Source of the DNA: Sherwoodlollariibacterium sp049275655 | GTDB taxonomy: Bacteria > Omnitrophota > Gorgyraeia > Gygaellales > Profunditerraquicolaceae | Direction of reading: 5' to 3' | DNA length: 30,804 bases | NCBI GenBank assembly: GCA_049275655.1 | Contig: JBASUY010000027.1 | Coordinates: 1 to 30,804, forward strand | Position numbers and translations under genes: made by a program | The notes under the pieces: model-generated | The model's database searches: none | Told to the model about the DNA's origin: nothing | The model's input: only the letters and a program-made list of their open reading frames with translations | Shown here: positions 15,032-22,511 of the stretch, in pieces | Numbering within the stretch: the first letter of the stretch is position 1 | How the letters are laid out: every line of letters starts with the position of its first letter

Positions 15032-15040
15032 ATTATACCA
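15032..15040 (-). promoter_or_regulatory. Extended -10 promoter of the sigma factor gene
   Basis: TGGTATAAT on the minus strand is a TGn extended -10 with a perfect hexamer at 15032-15037. At 17 bp upstream only TGTCCC (the terminator arm) is found, a poor -35. Six bases separate TATAAT from the ATG, so transcription should begin at or next to the start codon. Confidence 0.65.
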
Positions 15041-15088
15041 CAAAAAAACAAAAAGGGACACCCATTTTGCTAAAGCTACGGGTGTCCC
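15041..15088 (-). terminator. Second copy of palindromic terminator downstream of hppA
   Basis: GGGACACCC (minus, 15080-15088) pairs with GGGTGTCCC (15055-15063) around a 16-base loop, followed by TTTTTGTTTTTTT. The nine-base arms are the same as in the copy at 15104-15137. Confidence 0.8.
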
Positions 15089-15137
15089 CAACAACCTAAA
15101 AAAGGGACACCCTCCCGATTAGCAGATTGGGTGTCCC
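15055..15137. repeat. Tandem pair of inverted repeats (GGGACACCC / GGGTGTCCC)
   Basis: Four identical nine-base arms lie at 15055-15063, 15080-15088, 15104-15112 and 15129-15137. Arm spacing within each pair is 25 bases and the pair repeats after 49 bases, so a hairpin unit of about 34 bases appears twice while the loops differ. It resembles REP-like palindromes of IS200-type transposase families. Confidence 0.75.
15098..15137 (-). terminator. Intrinsic terminator of the rubrerythrin-pilin-hppA unit
   Basis: GGGACACCC pairs with GGGTGTCCC (15129-15137 with 15104-15112) and is followed on the minus strand by six T. It starts seven bases after the hppA stop codon. Confidence 0.88.
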
Positions 15138-15143
15138 TAAAGA

Positions 15144-17258
15144 TTATTTGAAGAGGGAATTTTTTAAGACAAATGAGGCAAAAACAATAGAAACCATGGA
15201 CATAAGCTTAATTAAAACATTTAAACTTGGGCCTGAGGTATCTTTAAAAGGATCTCCTACTGTATCTCCGACAACTCCTGCCTTGTGCGCATTTGAGCCC
15301 TTTCCTCCGTGATGCCCTTCTTCTATATATTTCTTGGCATTATCCCAGGCTCCTCCGGAATTTGCCATCATTACTGCTAAAACAAACCCTGAAGCTAAAG
15401 CGCCCATAAGCAGGCCTGCTTGGCCTTCAACTCCGATTAATATACCAGTTAAAATAGGAGCAATTATCGCCAAAAGAGAAGGCATAATCATCTCTTTTTG
15501 CGCAGCTCCGGTAGCTATGCTTACACAACGGGCATAATCTGGCTTGGCTTTGCCTTCCATCAAACCAACTATCTCCTTAAACTGCCTGCGCACCTCAACT
15601 ACAATCTTTCCTGCTGCCCTTCCTACTGCGCGCATGGTCATAGCGCAAAATAGAAACGGAAGCATAGCGCCTAAAAATAACCCGACTAATACGCTAGGGT
15701 TCATAATACTTAAAGACATCTCCTTGCCAAGCATTGCAATCTGGTCTTTAAATGCAGCGATTAAAGCCAAGGCAGTCAAGGCAGCTGAGCCTATTGCAAA
15801 ACCCTTGCCTGTTGCCGCTGTAGTGTTTCCTAAAGAATCTAAGGCATCAGTTCTTTTTCTTACCTCAGGAGGTAAATGAGACATCTCAGCATTTCCTCCG
15901 GCATTATCTGCTACCGGGCCATAAGCATCAGTAGCCAAAGTAATCCCTAATGTAGAAAGCATACCTACTGCTGAGATAGCCACGCCATAAAGCCCTGTGC
16001 TAAAAGTTGAGGGGTCGTGAATTCTCCCTCCGGCTAATAAAAAACTAGCTAATATTGCTACTCCTACTATAATCACAGGGATAGCAGTTGACATCATCCC
16101 TACGGCAAGCCCGCTTATAATAACAGTCGCCGGGCCGGTAAGAGAAGAATCTGCTATTGACTGGGTAGGCTTAAATCCGCTTGAAGTATAAAATTCCGTA
16201 ACTAAACCGATTATAACTCCTGCAACCAAACCTGAAATAATCGCCCAATAGACTCCCATATACTCCTGCCCTAAGACTCCTTTTACTAAAAAGTATGCTA
16301 TTGCCGCAACTAAGAACGCGCTTATAAATACGCCTTTTCTTAATGCAGCTAACAATGCTTTTTGTGAAGCCTCTTCCTTACTCTTTACAAAAAAGGTCCC
16401 GATGATTGAGGCAATTACTCCTACAGCAGCCATAACTAAAGGAACGGTTACCCCTGCAACGCCAAACCCGGCAGAAACACCTAAAGCAGAGGTAGCTACT
16501 ATTGAGCCTACATAAGACTCATAAAGGTCAGCTCCCATCCCTGCAACATCTCCGACATTATCTCCTACGTTATCAGCAATTACAGCAGGATTTCTTGGGT
16601 CATCTTCGGGTATGCCTGCCTCTACCTTTCCTACAAGGTCAGCTCCTACATCTGCTGCCTTAGTAAAAATTCCGCCACCAACCCTTGCAAAGAGCGCCTG
16701 CGAACTTGCGCCCATACCAAAACAAAGCATAGTTGAGGTTATGGCGGTAATCTTATCTATCCCCAGAGGCGTAGGATTGTGGGAATAATACCAGTTTAAA
16801 AAATAATACCAAATACTTAAATCCAAAAGCCCAAGGCCTACCACAGTTAGCCCCATAACAGCTCCGCTTGAAAAAGCAACCCTAAGCCCTGAGTTTAAGC
16901 TCTCCTGCGCTGCTGCTGCAGTACGGTTAGAGGCTTGGGTAGCTATAGTCATACCGATAAACCCGGAGAGTCCTGAAAATAACCCCCCGGTTAAAAACGC
17001 AAAAGGAACAAATATAACAAGGTAATTCTTAAATGCTAATGCCAAAAGAAGGGCAAAAACTACCACAAAAAATATTGAAACACCTAGATACTGCCTTTTT
17101 AGATAAGCATTAGCCCCTATGCGCACTGCCAAGGCAATCTCTTTCATTCTATCTGTCCCTTCGCTCTTTCTCATTATAAACATAGCAAGATACGCAGCAA
17201 ACATAAGCGCTGCTATTGAGCCCACAGGAGCTAAAATTAACAAATCAATGCCAAACAT
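15144..17258 (-). CDS. hppA: Membrane-bound ion-translocating pyrophosphatase
   Basis: A 704-residue membrane pump with about 16 TM segments that couples hydrolysis of pyrophosphate to export of H+ or Na+. The catalytic core is clear: DVGADLVGKVEAGIPEDDPR, then NPAVIADNVGDNVGDVAGMG, and DNAGGNAEMS and GDTVGDPFKDTSGPSLN further on. GNTTAATGKG has Ala where potassium-independent enzymes carry Lys, which points to the potassium-dependent subclass. Whether the ion is H+ or Na+ needs the position of the gating glutamate in an alignment. AAAGGAGGT lies upstream of the ATG. It is the last gene of its unit and follows a small membrane protein by 19 bp. The twin terminators follow it. Confidence 0.97.
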   Translation of the reverse strand: MFGIDLLILAPVGSIAALMFAAYLAMFIMRKSEGTDRMKEIALAVRIGANAYLKRQYLGVSIFFVVVFALLLALAFKNYLVIFVPFAFLTGGLFSGLSGFIGMTIATQASNRTAAAAQESLNSGLRVAFSSGAVMGLTVVGLGLLDLSIWYYFLNWYYSHNPTPLGIDKITAITSTMLCFGMGASSQALFARVGGGIFTKAADVGADLVGKVEAGIPEDDPRNPAVIADNVGDNVGDVAGMGADLYESYVGSIVATSALGVSAGFGVAGVTVPLVMAAVGVIASIIGTFFVKSKEEASQKALLAALRKGVFISAFLVAAIAYFLVKGVLGQEYMGVYWAIISGLVAGVIIGLVTEFYTSSGFKPTQSIADSSLTGPATVIISGLAVGMMSTAIPVIIVGVAILASFLLAGGRIHDPSTFSTGLYGVAISAVGMLSTLGITLATDAYGPVADNAGGNAEMSHLPPEVRKRTDALDSLGNTTAATGKGFAIGSAALTALALIAAFKDQIAMLGKEMSLSIMNPSVLVGLFLGAMLPFLFCAMTMRAVGRAAGKIVVEVRRQFKEIVGLMEGKAKPDYARCVSIATGAAQKEMIMPSLLAIIAPILTGILIGVEGQAGLLMGALASGFVLAVMMANSGGAWDNAKKYIEEGHHGGKGSNAHKAGVVGDTVGDPFKDTSGPSLNVLIKLMSMVSIVFASFVLKNSLFK

Positions 17259-17277
17259 AGATTAACCTCCTTTTATT

Positions 17278-17529
17278 TTATTCTATGCTTTTATCTTTAT
17301 TTTTATCTACAACCTCTGCCTCAACATCAATAACCCCGCTTCTTTTTTGCAGGTTATTTACGCCGGAGAGTAACTTTTTGCTTAAGATATATGAATAAAG
17401 GAAGAATATAAGGATTAAAACCCCTTCTATAATCAGCCATAATTTAAGACTAAAAAATATCCTTCCAAAGAAAAGGTTAAAGAATATTAAAAATGGCAAG
17501 AGGCAACCGCCCCGGTAAAGATAAACCAT
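17278..17529 (-). CDS. Small two-helix membrane protein, unknown
   Basis: An 83-residue protein with two hydrophobic segments (about 9-27, CLLPFLIFFNLFFGRIFFS, and about 30-49, WLIIEGVLILIFFLYSYIL) and a charged cytoplasmic-looking tail rich in Val, Asp, Glu and Lys. I do not recognise a family. It overlaps the nitroreductase stop by one base (TAATG), so it is translationally coupled, and it lies 19 bp before hppA. Its position suggests an accessory membrane protein, but nothing in the sequence gives a role. Confidence 0.65.
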   Translation of the reverse strand: MVYLYRGGCLLPFLIFFNLFFGRIFFSLKLWLIIEGVLILIFFLYSYILSKKLLSGVNNLQKRSGVIDVEAEVVDKNKDKSIE

Positions 17530-18029
17530 TAAAACTTCTCCCAGCGTAAGATATCTTGAAGCGGTTTCTTCTCTGCTTTTCTAAAAGCACCTTCTTCTTT
17601 AGGATAGCCTAATGCTATTATGCTAATCAACTTAAAACCTTCCGGAGCATTTAATAATTTTAAAACCTCCGAAGAGTATTCTTTTTTATCGCCTGCAACC
17701 CAACAAGAGCCTATCCCTAATGAAGCTGCGGCATTTAGCATATTTACCGTTGCAGAACAACCATCCTCAAGATAATACTTAGTATCCGAACATAAGACAG
17801 CAATAGCTGCGGCACTCTCTACCAAAAACTTTCCGTTATCTGTTAATGCGGCTAACTTTTTAAGCGTGTCTTTATCAGTTACAACTACAAATTTCCAGGG
17901 TTGAACATTCCTTGCCGTAGGAGCAAACCTGCCTGCCTCAACTATTTTTTCCAATTCCTTTCTTTCTATCGGCTCTTCTTTAAACGCGCGTATACTCCTT
18001 CTTTTTAATAAAATATCCATCACTTCCAT
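17529..18029 (-). CDS. Nitroreductase-family flavoprotein
   Basis: A 166-residue FMN-binding oxidoreductase. The start MDILLKRRSIRAFKEEPIERKEL and FAPTARNVQPWKFVVV are the classic FMN-binding motifs of the nitroreductase family. GIGSCWVAG and the C-terminal ALGYPKEE complete the pattern. It is short, like the minimal bacterial and archaeal members. Such enzymes use NAD(P)H to reduce nitro compounds, quinones or flavins, and the natural substrate cannot be told. AAAGGAGG lies six bases before the chosen ATG; a second in-frame ATG three codons later is less well placed. It sits between a thioesterase and a small membrane protein in the rubrerythrin-hppA unit. Confidence 0.9.
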   Translation of the reverse strand: MEVMDILLKRRSIRAFKEEPIERKELEKIVEAGRFAPTARNVQPWKFVVVTDKDTLKKLAALTDNGKFLVESAAAIAVLCSDTKYYLEDGCSATVNMLNAAASLGIGSCWVAGDKKEYSSEVLKLLNAPEGFKLISIIALGYPKEEGAFRKAEKKPLQDILRWEKF

Positions 18030-18064
18030 CTTTTGCCTCCTTTAAAAAAGTTATTCAAGAGAAT

Positions 18065-18439
18065 TTAAAGCTTATTGCGGATATCCTCAGGAATGGCTTT
18101 GGGTTTCAAGTCCTTGCCTACGCAGACTAAAATTGTAATAGCTTTATTAAGTAATATGCCTTTCTGATTATACGTCTCATGCTCAAAGATAATCTTAACC
18201 CCGGTTTTTTCCCGTATATTACTTTTAACCTCAATTTCATCTCCGTAAACCGCAGGAGCTTTATAGTCTATCTCTTGACGAGCGACAACAAACATGGTCC
18301 CCAAATCAGCAAGGTCTTTTATGGAGAATCCCTGCTGCGCAAAATACTCTGTCCGCGCTTCTTCAAAAAACTTTAAGTAATTGGCATAATAAACAACCCC
18401 GCCGCAATCGGTATGATGGTAGTATATCTTTATCTTCAT
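18065..18439 (-). CDS. ybgC: YbgC/FadM-family acyl-CoA thioesterase
   Basis: A 124-residue hot-dog-fold thioesterase. The motif YHHTDCGGVVYYANYLKFFEEAR contains the family's catalytic aspartate (D11) and the G-V-V-Y-x-x-x-Y-L signature; Cys replaces the usual Ala next to it. The rest (EIDYKAPAVYGDEIEVKS, EHETYNQKG) fits well. In proteobacteria YbgC is linked to the Tol-Pal system and phospholipid metabolism; no tol genes are seen here. The ATG lacks a clear ribosome site and is preceded by an A/T-rich stretch containing TATAAA, so a weak internal promoter or coupled translation is possible. Confidence 0.88.
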   Translation of the reverse strand: MKIKIYYHHTDCGGVVYYANYLKFFEEARTEYFAQQGFSIKDLADLGTMFVVARQEIDYKAPAVYGDEIEVKSNIREKTGVKIIFEHETYNQKGILLNKAITILVCVGKDLKPKAIPEDIRNKL

Positions 18440-18463
18440 ATTTTATACTTTAATTAAAAAAAA

Positions 18464-18943
18464 TTAAGGTAATTCTTTGGCTAAACTTTTAAGGATCAAA
18501 AGATTCTGCAGTTTTTTCTTAATCTGCGCGTTTTCCGGGTCTTTTGCTAAAATCTCCCGGCACCTATTTATCTCTTTTTCTATCTTTACAATCTTCTCTT
18601 CAGTTTTTTTGCAGTCTTCTGAAATAATATCCTGTATTTTCTTCATCTGTGAAGAAGGTGTTTCTAACTTAATCTCTTTAATCTTTGAAGATAGCATACT
18701 ATCCCAATACTCTTGATTAATTGAAGAGTCTTCTTCAGAAGTAACCACCATACCATAATCTTCGGGGGAAGAAACAACTAACTCATTTTTTTGCGTATCC
18801 AAAGATACGGTCCTGCCTTGCCGTACCGGTAAAAATGTAACTTCTGTAGTTTTTTCTATCTGCTTAACTTGAGATATAGAAATAGTTATTATAATAATTG
18901 CTAAAAATAACAATAATATCAGGATAAAATTGATTTTTTTCAT
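18464..18943 (-). CDS. Membrane-anchored coiled-coil protein, unknown
   Basis: A 159-residue protein with one N-terminal hydrophobic segment (about 5-23, NFILILLLFLAIIIITISIS) and a hydrophilic remainder. Residues about 100-155 are rich in Lys, Glu, Ile and Leu with heptad-like spacing and probably form a coiled coil. It is not recognised as a known family. It follows the PilX-like gene by ten bases and lacks a Shine-Dalgarno sequence: TATAATTATAAT lies just before the ATG. It could be an assembly factor for the pseudopilins, analogous in size to GspM/PilO-type bitopic proteins, but this is only positional inference. Confidence 0.55.
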   Translation of the reverse strand: MKKINFILILLLFLAIIIITISISQVKQIEKTTEVTFLPVRQGRTVSLDTQKNELVVSSPEDYGMVVTSEEDSSINQEYWDSMLSSKIKEIKLETPSSQMKKIQDIISEDCKKTEEKIVKIEKEINRCREILAKDPENAQIKKKLQNLLILKSLAKELP

Positions 18944-18953
18944 AGCATTATAA

Positions 18954-20054
18954 TTATATTTCCCCCCACCCTATCAAATACAAAAATCCATCCGTCTCCA
19001 GGCTAGGCAACCACTTAAACCCCGGAGGCAAATCTCCTTTTTTAGCGCGGTCAGAAAAAAAGTATTTCTCATAAGTCAACACCTCTGTCAGGCTTATATC
19101 GCGGTTAGCAATAACATTACCGGTGGTAGAGCCCCATTCAAGGATGTCTATAAAATTAGCATCTTCATGAGTATAAATTACGCTTTCATGCTGGCTACGA
19201 AATACAGCGGCTTCGTTATAATCTCCCCAAGATACAGCGCTTAAACGCGAATTACTACTAAATTGTAAGGGTTCAATGTAAGAAATTTCTCCGGTAGCTA
19301 TAACCGTAATATCCTGATTATCCTGCCAAGTAGCGTCAAAGAATATATTTACATTCCCTTTGCCCGGGGCTGAGCCCTCAACAAAAACTACTTTTTTACC
19401 TACCAGGGCCTGATTAGGAAAAATATTTACCGTACCATCATTCTTAATATATACTACCTCATCCGGTGAATATCCTTGTACTGATTTCCTCCCAAACTGA
19501 ACAAAATCATCAAATTCATCGACTATACCGTTATTATTATAATCCGGTATTTTTATGGTAGTCTTATCTTGCGATACGCCTTCTTTCTTATCCTCAAACC
19601 AATCTGAAGCCCCTAATAATTTTGAATATTTTCCGGAGATCCGTGCCTTGCCATAAATCTCCATTCTCGCTAATAATCCGGCAAGGGATAAGTTTCTCCC
19701 GGCAGAAAGGGTATTGCCAAAGGCCTCAGGCACGCGTATAAAAAAAGCGCTAACCTTTCTTTCCACCCCTCCTGATTTACCTGTAATTATAACTTCAGGT
19801 ATATTACTAACATCAATAAGATAAGATGCTGAATAAAAACCTATATCGCCCGATGGTTGTGAGATATTATTTTTCCAATTATAGTATGCCTGGGATAACC
19901 CGGCCTCAGCTGCCCAAAAAGCGCGCGTGGAATCAAAATAATTTTGTGCTAATTTACTCTCTAAAACACTACCTAAGAAAAAGGCAGCGCTTAAAATAGT
20001 GAGCACTGCTGTAACTAAAAAAGATAATATTAAAGCTACTGCCCGGTTATTCAT
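18954..20054 (-). CDS. PilX/GspK-like minor pilin with a large C-terminal domain
   Basis: A 366-residue protein. The N-terminal hydrophobic helix starts near residue 7 (ALILSFLVTAVLTILSAAFF) and is followed by FDSTRAFWAAEAGLSQAYYNW, the A-A-E-A-G-L motif of PilX-type minor pilins. The usual prepilin glycine-Phe cleavage site is not evident, as in other PilX proteins. Residues D171-D182 (DYNNNGIVDEFD) look like an EF-hand or dockerin-type calcium loop. The rest is probably beta-rich. It overlaps the preceding PilW-like gene by eight bases. Minor pilins of this class prime assembly at the tip of type IV pili or type II secretion pseudopili. Confidence 0.75.
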   Translation of the reverse strand: MNNRAVALILSFLVTAVLTILSAAFFLGSVLESKLAQNYFDSTRAFWAAEAGLSQAYYNWKNNISQPSGDIGFYSASYLIDVSNIPEVIITGKSGGVERKVSAFFIRVPEAFGNTLSAGRNLSLAGLLARMEIYGKARISGKYSKLLGASDWFEDKKEGVSQDKTTIKIPDYNNNGIVDEFDDFVQFGRKSVQGYSPDEVVYIKNDGTVNIFPNQALVGKKVVFVEGSAPGKGNVNIFFDATWQDNQDITVIATGEISYIEPLQFSSNSRLSAVSWGDYNEAAVFRSQHESVIYTHEDANFIDILEWGSTTGNVIANRDISLTEVLTYEKYFFSDRAKKGDLPPGFKWLPSLETDGFLYLIGWGEI

Positions 20055-20547
20055 TCCTTAAATATACTTGATCTATTAACTTAAAACTTAAGTTTTTATT
20101 TCTTATGTTTTGCTCTGTAACTACCTCTATCCGTAAAAGCCTTCCTTCTTGCTTAAATTTAAACCTGCTAATATTATTAGCAATTATTCTTTCTTCTGAT
20201 CCAGAGCCTTTTCCTACGGGGCCTATACGTATAACCTGATTAATCAAGCCATCTTCGTTAGAATCTTCTAAATCAAGGTAATAAATTATTTCTAAGCCTT
20301 TGGAATTACGAAAGAAGATCTTCTTGTCAGAATTAACTGTTAAGGGAATAATTTGTAGATTGGTAGCTTGCCGTAAGTCGCGAGTAAGCCATTGCATTAA
20401 CAATCTTGCCTGTTGATGCACTTCCATTTTACCTAAGTCAACAGGAAATGTAACATTCCCTAAATTTAATACCCCAAAGATCCCAGCTACCATTAAGGAA
20501 AATATTACTACAACAACCAATACCTCTACTAAAGTAAATCCTCTCAT
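20047..20547 (-). CDS. PilW/GspJ-like minor pseudopilin
   Basis: A 166-residue protein with a class III prepilin signal: MRG followed by FTLVEVLVVVVIFSLMVAG, cut after G3 with Phe at +1 and Glu at +5. The later WLTRDLRQATN stretch is typical of PilW/GspJ proteins. A DSNEDGLIN segment (D95-N103) resembles a calcium-binding loop. It starts one base inside the stop codon of the preceding pilin and overlaps the next gene by eight bases, so three minor pilins are made from a tightly coupled message. Confidence 0.82.
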   Translation of the reverse strand: MRGFTLVEVLVVVVIFSLMVAGIFGVLNLGNVTFPVDLGKMEVHQQARLLMQWLTRDLRQATNLQIIPLTVNSDKKIFFRNSKGLEIIYYLDLEDSNEDGLINQVIRIGPVGKGSGSEERIIANNISRFKFKQEGRLLRIEVVTEQNIRNKNLSFKLIDQVYLRNE

Positions 20548-20948
20548 TAATAATCAGTTAGATATGTCCTTAATTCTATACTTCTGTTCTTTTTATTCCT
20601 ATCCTGCCAACTAACTACAACAGAAACTCCCAGAGGATTACCGCTTTGAAAAACAGACGTCTCTATGCTCTCTGCAACAAGAGCCGTAAAATTAAAAGGA
20701 TCAGACTGCAAAGAAGCTAAACCCAAATTCCATTCACCGTTTGCAATCTTTATTTCAAGTCCAGTAAACCCTGCAGAACGTAAATCTTCTAATATATATT
20801 CCGCATGGCTTACAGCCGTAGACTTATTACGGTTAGCCTCATTTAATAAAGAACACTGGGCAAATAAAAACAAAAGCCCCGTAAGGACAAAAGCAAGTAT
20901 GGCCGCGGCTAAAAGCAGTTCAACTAAAGAAAACCCCTTATTTTTCAT
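20547..20948 (-). CDS. PilV/GspI-like minor pseudopilin
   Basis: A 133-residue type IV pilin-like protein. The prepilin leader MKNKG is followed by FSLVELLLAAAILAFVLTGL, with cleavage after G5 and the conserved Glu at +5 of the mature protein. The size and the following beta-rich region fit GspI/PilV-type minor pilins. The ATG is two bases after the rubrerythrin stop and no independent ribosome site is seen, so translation is probably coupled. With the next two genes it forms a GspI-GspJ-GspK-like set; no secretin, ATPase, prepilin peptidase or major pilin gene is present in the window. Confidence 0.82.
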   Translation of the reverse strand: MKNKGFSLVELLLAAAILAFVLTGLLFLFAQCSLLNEANRNKSTAVSHAEYILEDLRSAGFTGLEIKIANGEWNLGLASLQSDPFNFTALVAESIETSVFQSGNPLGVSVVVSWQDRNKKNRSIELRTYLTDY

Positions 20949-20950
20949 AA

Positions 20951-21529
20951 TTAATAATTCTCTGCCAATACCTCAAAAAATGCCTGTGGGTGTTTGCAAG
21001 CAGGGCACTCTTTAGGCGCTTCATCACCCTCGTGCACATAACCGCAATTTAAACAGTGCCATTTTGTAGGAGATTTCTTTTTAAATACCTCGCCATTATC
21101 CATATTACTACGCAACTTACGATAACGCGCCTCATGAAACCTCTCTACCTTAGCAATCTGCTCAAATGAACGGGCTATCTCAGGGAAGCCTTCGTCTTTA
21201 GCAGTCTTTGCAAAATCCTGATAAAGGGTTGTCCACTCTAAGTTTTCTCCTTTAGCCGCCTCATCAAGGTTAGCCTTAGTATCCTTAATCATCCCTGCCG
21301 GATAACTTGAGGTTATCTCTACCTCTCCACCCTCTAAATATTTAAAAAATACCTTAGCATGCTCTTTTTCATTATCCGCAGTCTCTATAAAAAAGCGCGA
21401 AATCTGCTCATAACCTTCTTTTTTTGCTACACTGGCAAAATAAGTATAGCGGTTCCTTGCCTGCGATTCTCCGGCAAAAGCCGCTAAAAGATTCTTCTCT
21501 GTCTGGGTTCCTTTTACTGACTTACTCAT
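20951..21529 (-). CDS. rbr: Rubrerythrin
   Basis: A 192-residue peroxide-reducing protein of anaerobes and microaerophiles. The N-terminal ferritin-like diiron domain has FAGESQARNRYTYFA, ETADNEKEHAKVFF and EIARSFEQIAKVERFHEARY, giving the glutamates and histidines of the diiron site. A C-terminal rubredoxin-like domain carries C-x2-C pairs (CLNCG ... CPAC). Length is normal. GGAGGTAGTAGGAG lies just before the ATG. It heads the unit that continues into the pilin genes and has its own sigma-70 promoter. Its presence suggests an anaerobic or oxygen-sensitive lifestyle. Confidence 0.96.
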   Translation of the reverse strand: MSKSVKGTQTEKNLLAAFAGESQARNRYTYFASVAKKEGYEQISRFFIETADNEKEHAKVFFKYLEGGEVEITSSYPAGMIKDTKANLDEAAKGENLEWTTLYQDFAKTAKDEGFPEIARSFEQIAKVERFHEARYRKLRSNMDNGEVFKKKSPTKWHCLNCGYVHEGDEAPKECPACKHPQAFFEVLAENY

Positions 21530-21580
21530 CTCCTACTACCTCCTTTATTCTTAGTTTAAACAATGAACAAATTCCAATTA

Positions 21581-21608
21581 ATTATATAACAATAGCCTAT
21601 TTTAGCAA
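21581..21608 (-). promoter_or_regulatory. Sigma-70 promoter of the rubrerythrin-to-hppA unit
   Basis: TTGCTA (21603-21608), a 16-bp spacer and TATAAT (21581-21586). It lies 51 bases before the rubrerythrin ATG. No other strong promoter was seen within the nine-gene unit that follows. Confidence 0.7.
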
Positions 21609-21634
21609 GGAATATTAAATAGGCTTTTTAATAG

Positions 21635-21671
21635 GGGACAGCGACTTTTTATAAAAAAAAGTCGCTGTCCC
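21635..21671. repeat. Long perfect hairpin between lipA and rubrerythrin, REP-like
   Basis: A 16-bp perfect stem (21635-21650 with 21656-21671) has a five-base loop. The arms begin GGGACAGCGAC and run into T-rich/A-rich tips. It starts seven bases after the lipA stop and probably ends the glycine-cleavage operon, although no long T-run follows on the minus strand. The GGGACA ends resemble the GGGACACCC palindromes at 15055-15137. Confidence 0.75.
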
Positions 21672-21677
21672 TATTTA

Positions 21678-22511
21678 TTATTTATATTCATGCGCAAGAT
21701 AGGAACTTCGCACATAAGGAGAACTCTTGACAAAAGAAAATCCCGCGGATAAAGCTTGAAGGCGATGCTCCTCAAAAACCTCAGGCCGGATATACTCTTT
21801 TACCGGATAATGCGATTTACTCGGCGCTAAATACTGGCCAATACTTAAATAAATACACCCTACCTCAACCAAATCCTCAAAAACCTGATAAACCTCTTCT
21901 CTTCTTTCTCCTAAACCTAACATTAGCCCAGACTTTAAGGGTATCTCTAAATTAAAAGATTTAATTATTTTAAAGACCTCTAAAGACCTATTATAGGAAG
22001 CGCCCTTGCGCACCTCTTTATACAAACTTGGCACAGTCTCTACGTTATGAGCAATAATATCCGGCTTGCTCTCTAATAGCTCTATTAACGCTTTTTTATC
22101 CGCATTAAAATCAGGGATAAGCACTTCTATCTTTACCTTATCATTAAGAGTTCTAATAGCTTTAATAGTATTAACAAATCCGCTTACTCCGTAGTCAGGC
22201 AGATCATCTCTTGTAACACTAGTTATTACAACATGTTTTAACCCTAATTCAACAATACACTCTGCAATTCTTAAGGGCTCATTTGGATCTATTGCAAGCG
22301 GAACTCCTCTTTTTACTCCGCAAAAACTGCATCCACGCGTGCAAGTATCACCTAATATTAAAAAGGTAGCCTGCTTCTTTGCAAAACATTCCCCTATATT
22401 CGGACACTGCGCCTCTTCGCAAACAGTATGCAAAGACCTTCTTTTTAATACCTCTTTAAGAGTAGCACAATCTTTTAAGGAGATCTTTTTATTTAACCAA
22501 GGCGGCTTCAT
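21678..22511 (-). CDS. lipA: Lipoyl synthase
   Basis: A radical-SAM enzyme that inserts two sulfurs into protein-bound octanoyl groups to make lipoate. The auxiliary cluster cysteines are C31, C36 and C42 (CEEAQCPNIGEC), and the radical-SAM cysteines are C57, C61 and C64 (CTRGCSFC). The C-terminal RSSY, which ligates the auxiliary cluster, is present. Length is 277. The ATG at 22511 is chosen because GAGGAGAG precedes it and KPPWL is the usual beginning. It overlaps the preceding ligase gene by 23 bases, with the ribosome site inside that gene. Its expected substrate is the GcvH protein encoded in the same operon. Confidence 0.97.
   Translation of the reverse strand: MKPPWLNKKISLKDCATLKEVLKRRSLHTVCEEAQCPNIGECFAKKQATFLILGDTCTRGCSFCGVKRGVPLAIDPNEPLRIAECIVELGLKHVVITSVTRDDLPDYGVSGFVNTIKAIRTLNDKVKIEVLIPDFNADKKALIELLESKPDIIAHNVETVPSLYKEVRKGASYNRSLEVFKIIKSFNLEIPLKSGLMLGLGERREEVYQVFEDLVEVGCIYLSIGQYLAPSKSHYPVKEYIRPEVFEEHRLQALSAGFSFVKSSPYVRSSYLAHEYK

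Noticed and set aside
15026..15094. N-terminal extension of the sigma factor from an in-frame start at 15094.
   Set aside because: The extra codons run through the terminator arm, its T-run and the TATAAT promoter; the conserved part begins at the ATG at 15025.
15055..15137. CRISPR-like repeat array from four regularly spaced nine-base arms.
   Set aside because: Arms alternate in orientation and form two hairpins with T-runs; repeats are far too short and no cas genes are present.
20951..21608. PerR/Fur-type operator at the rubrerythrin promoter.
   Set aside because: The A/T-rich stretch contains a short palindrome (AATTCCAATT region) but no convincing match to a known peroxide or iron box.
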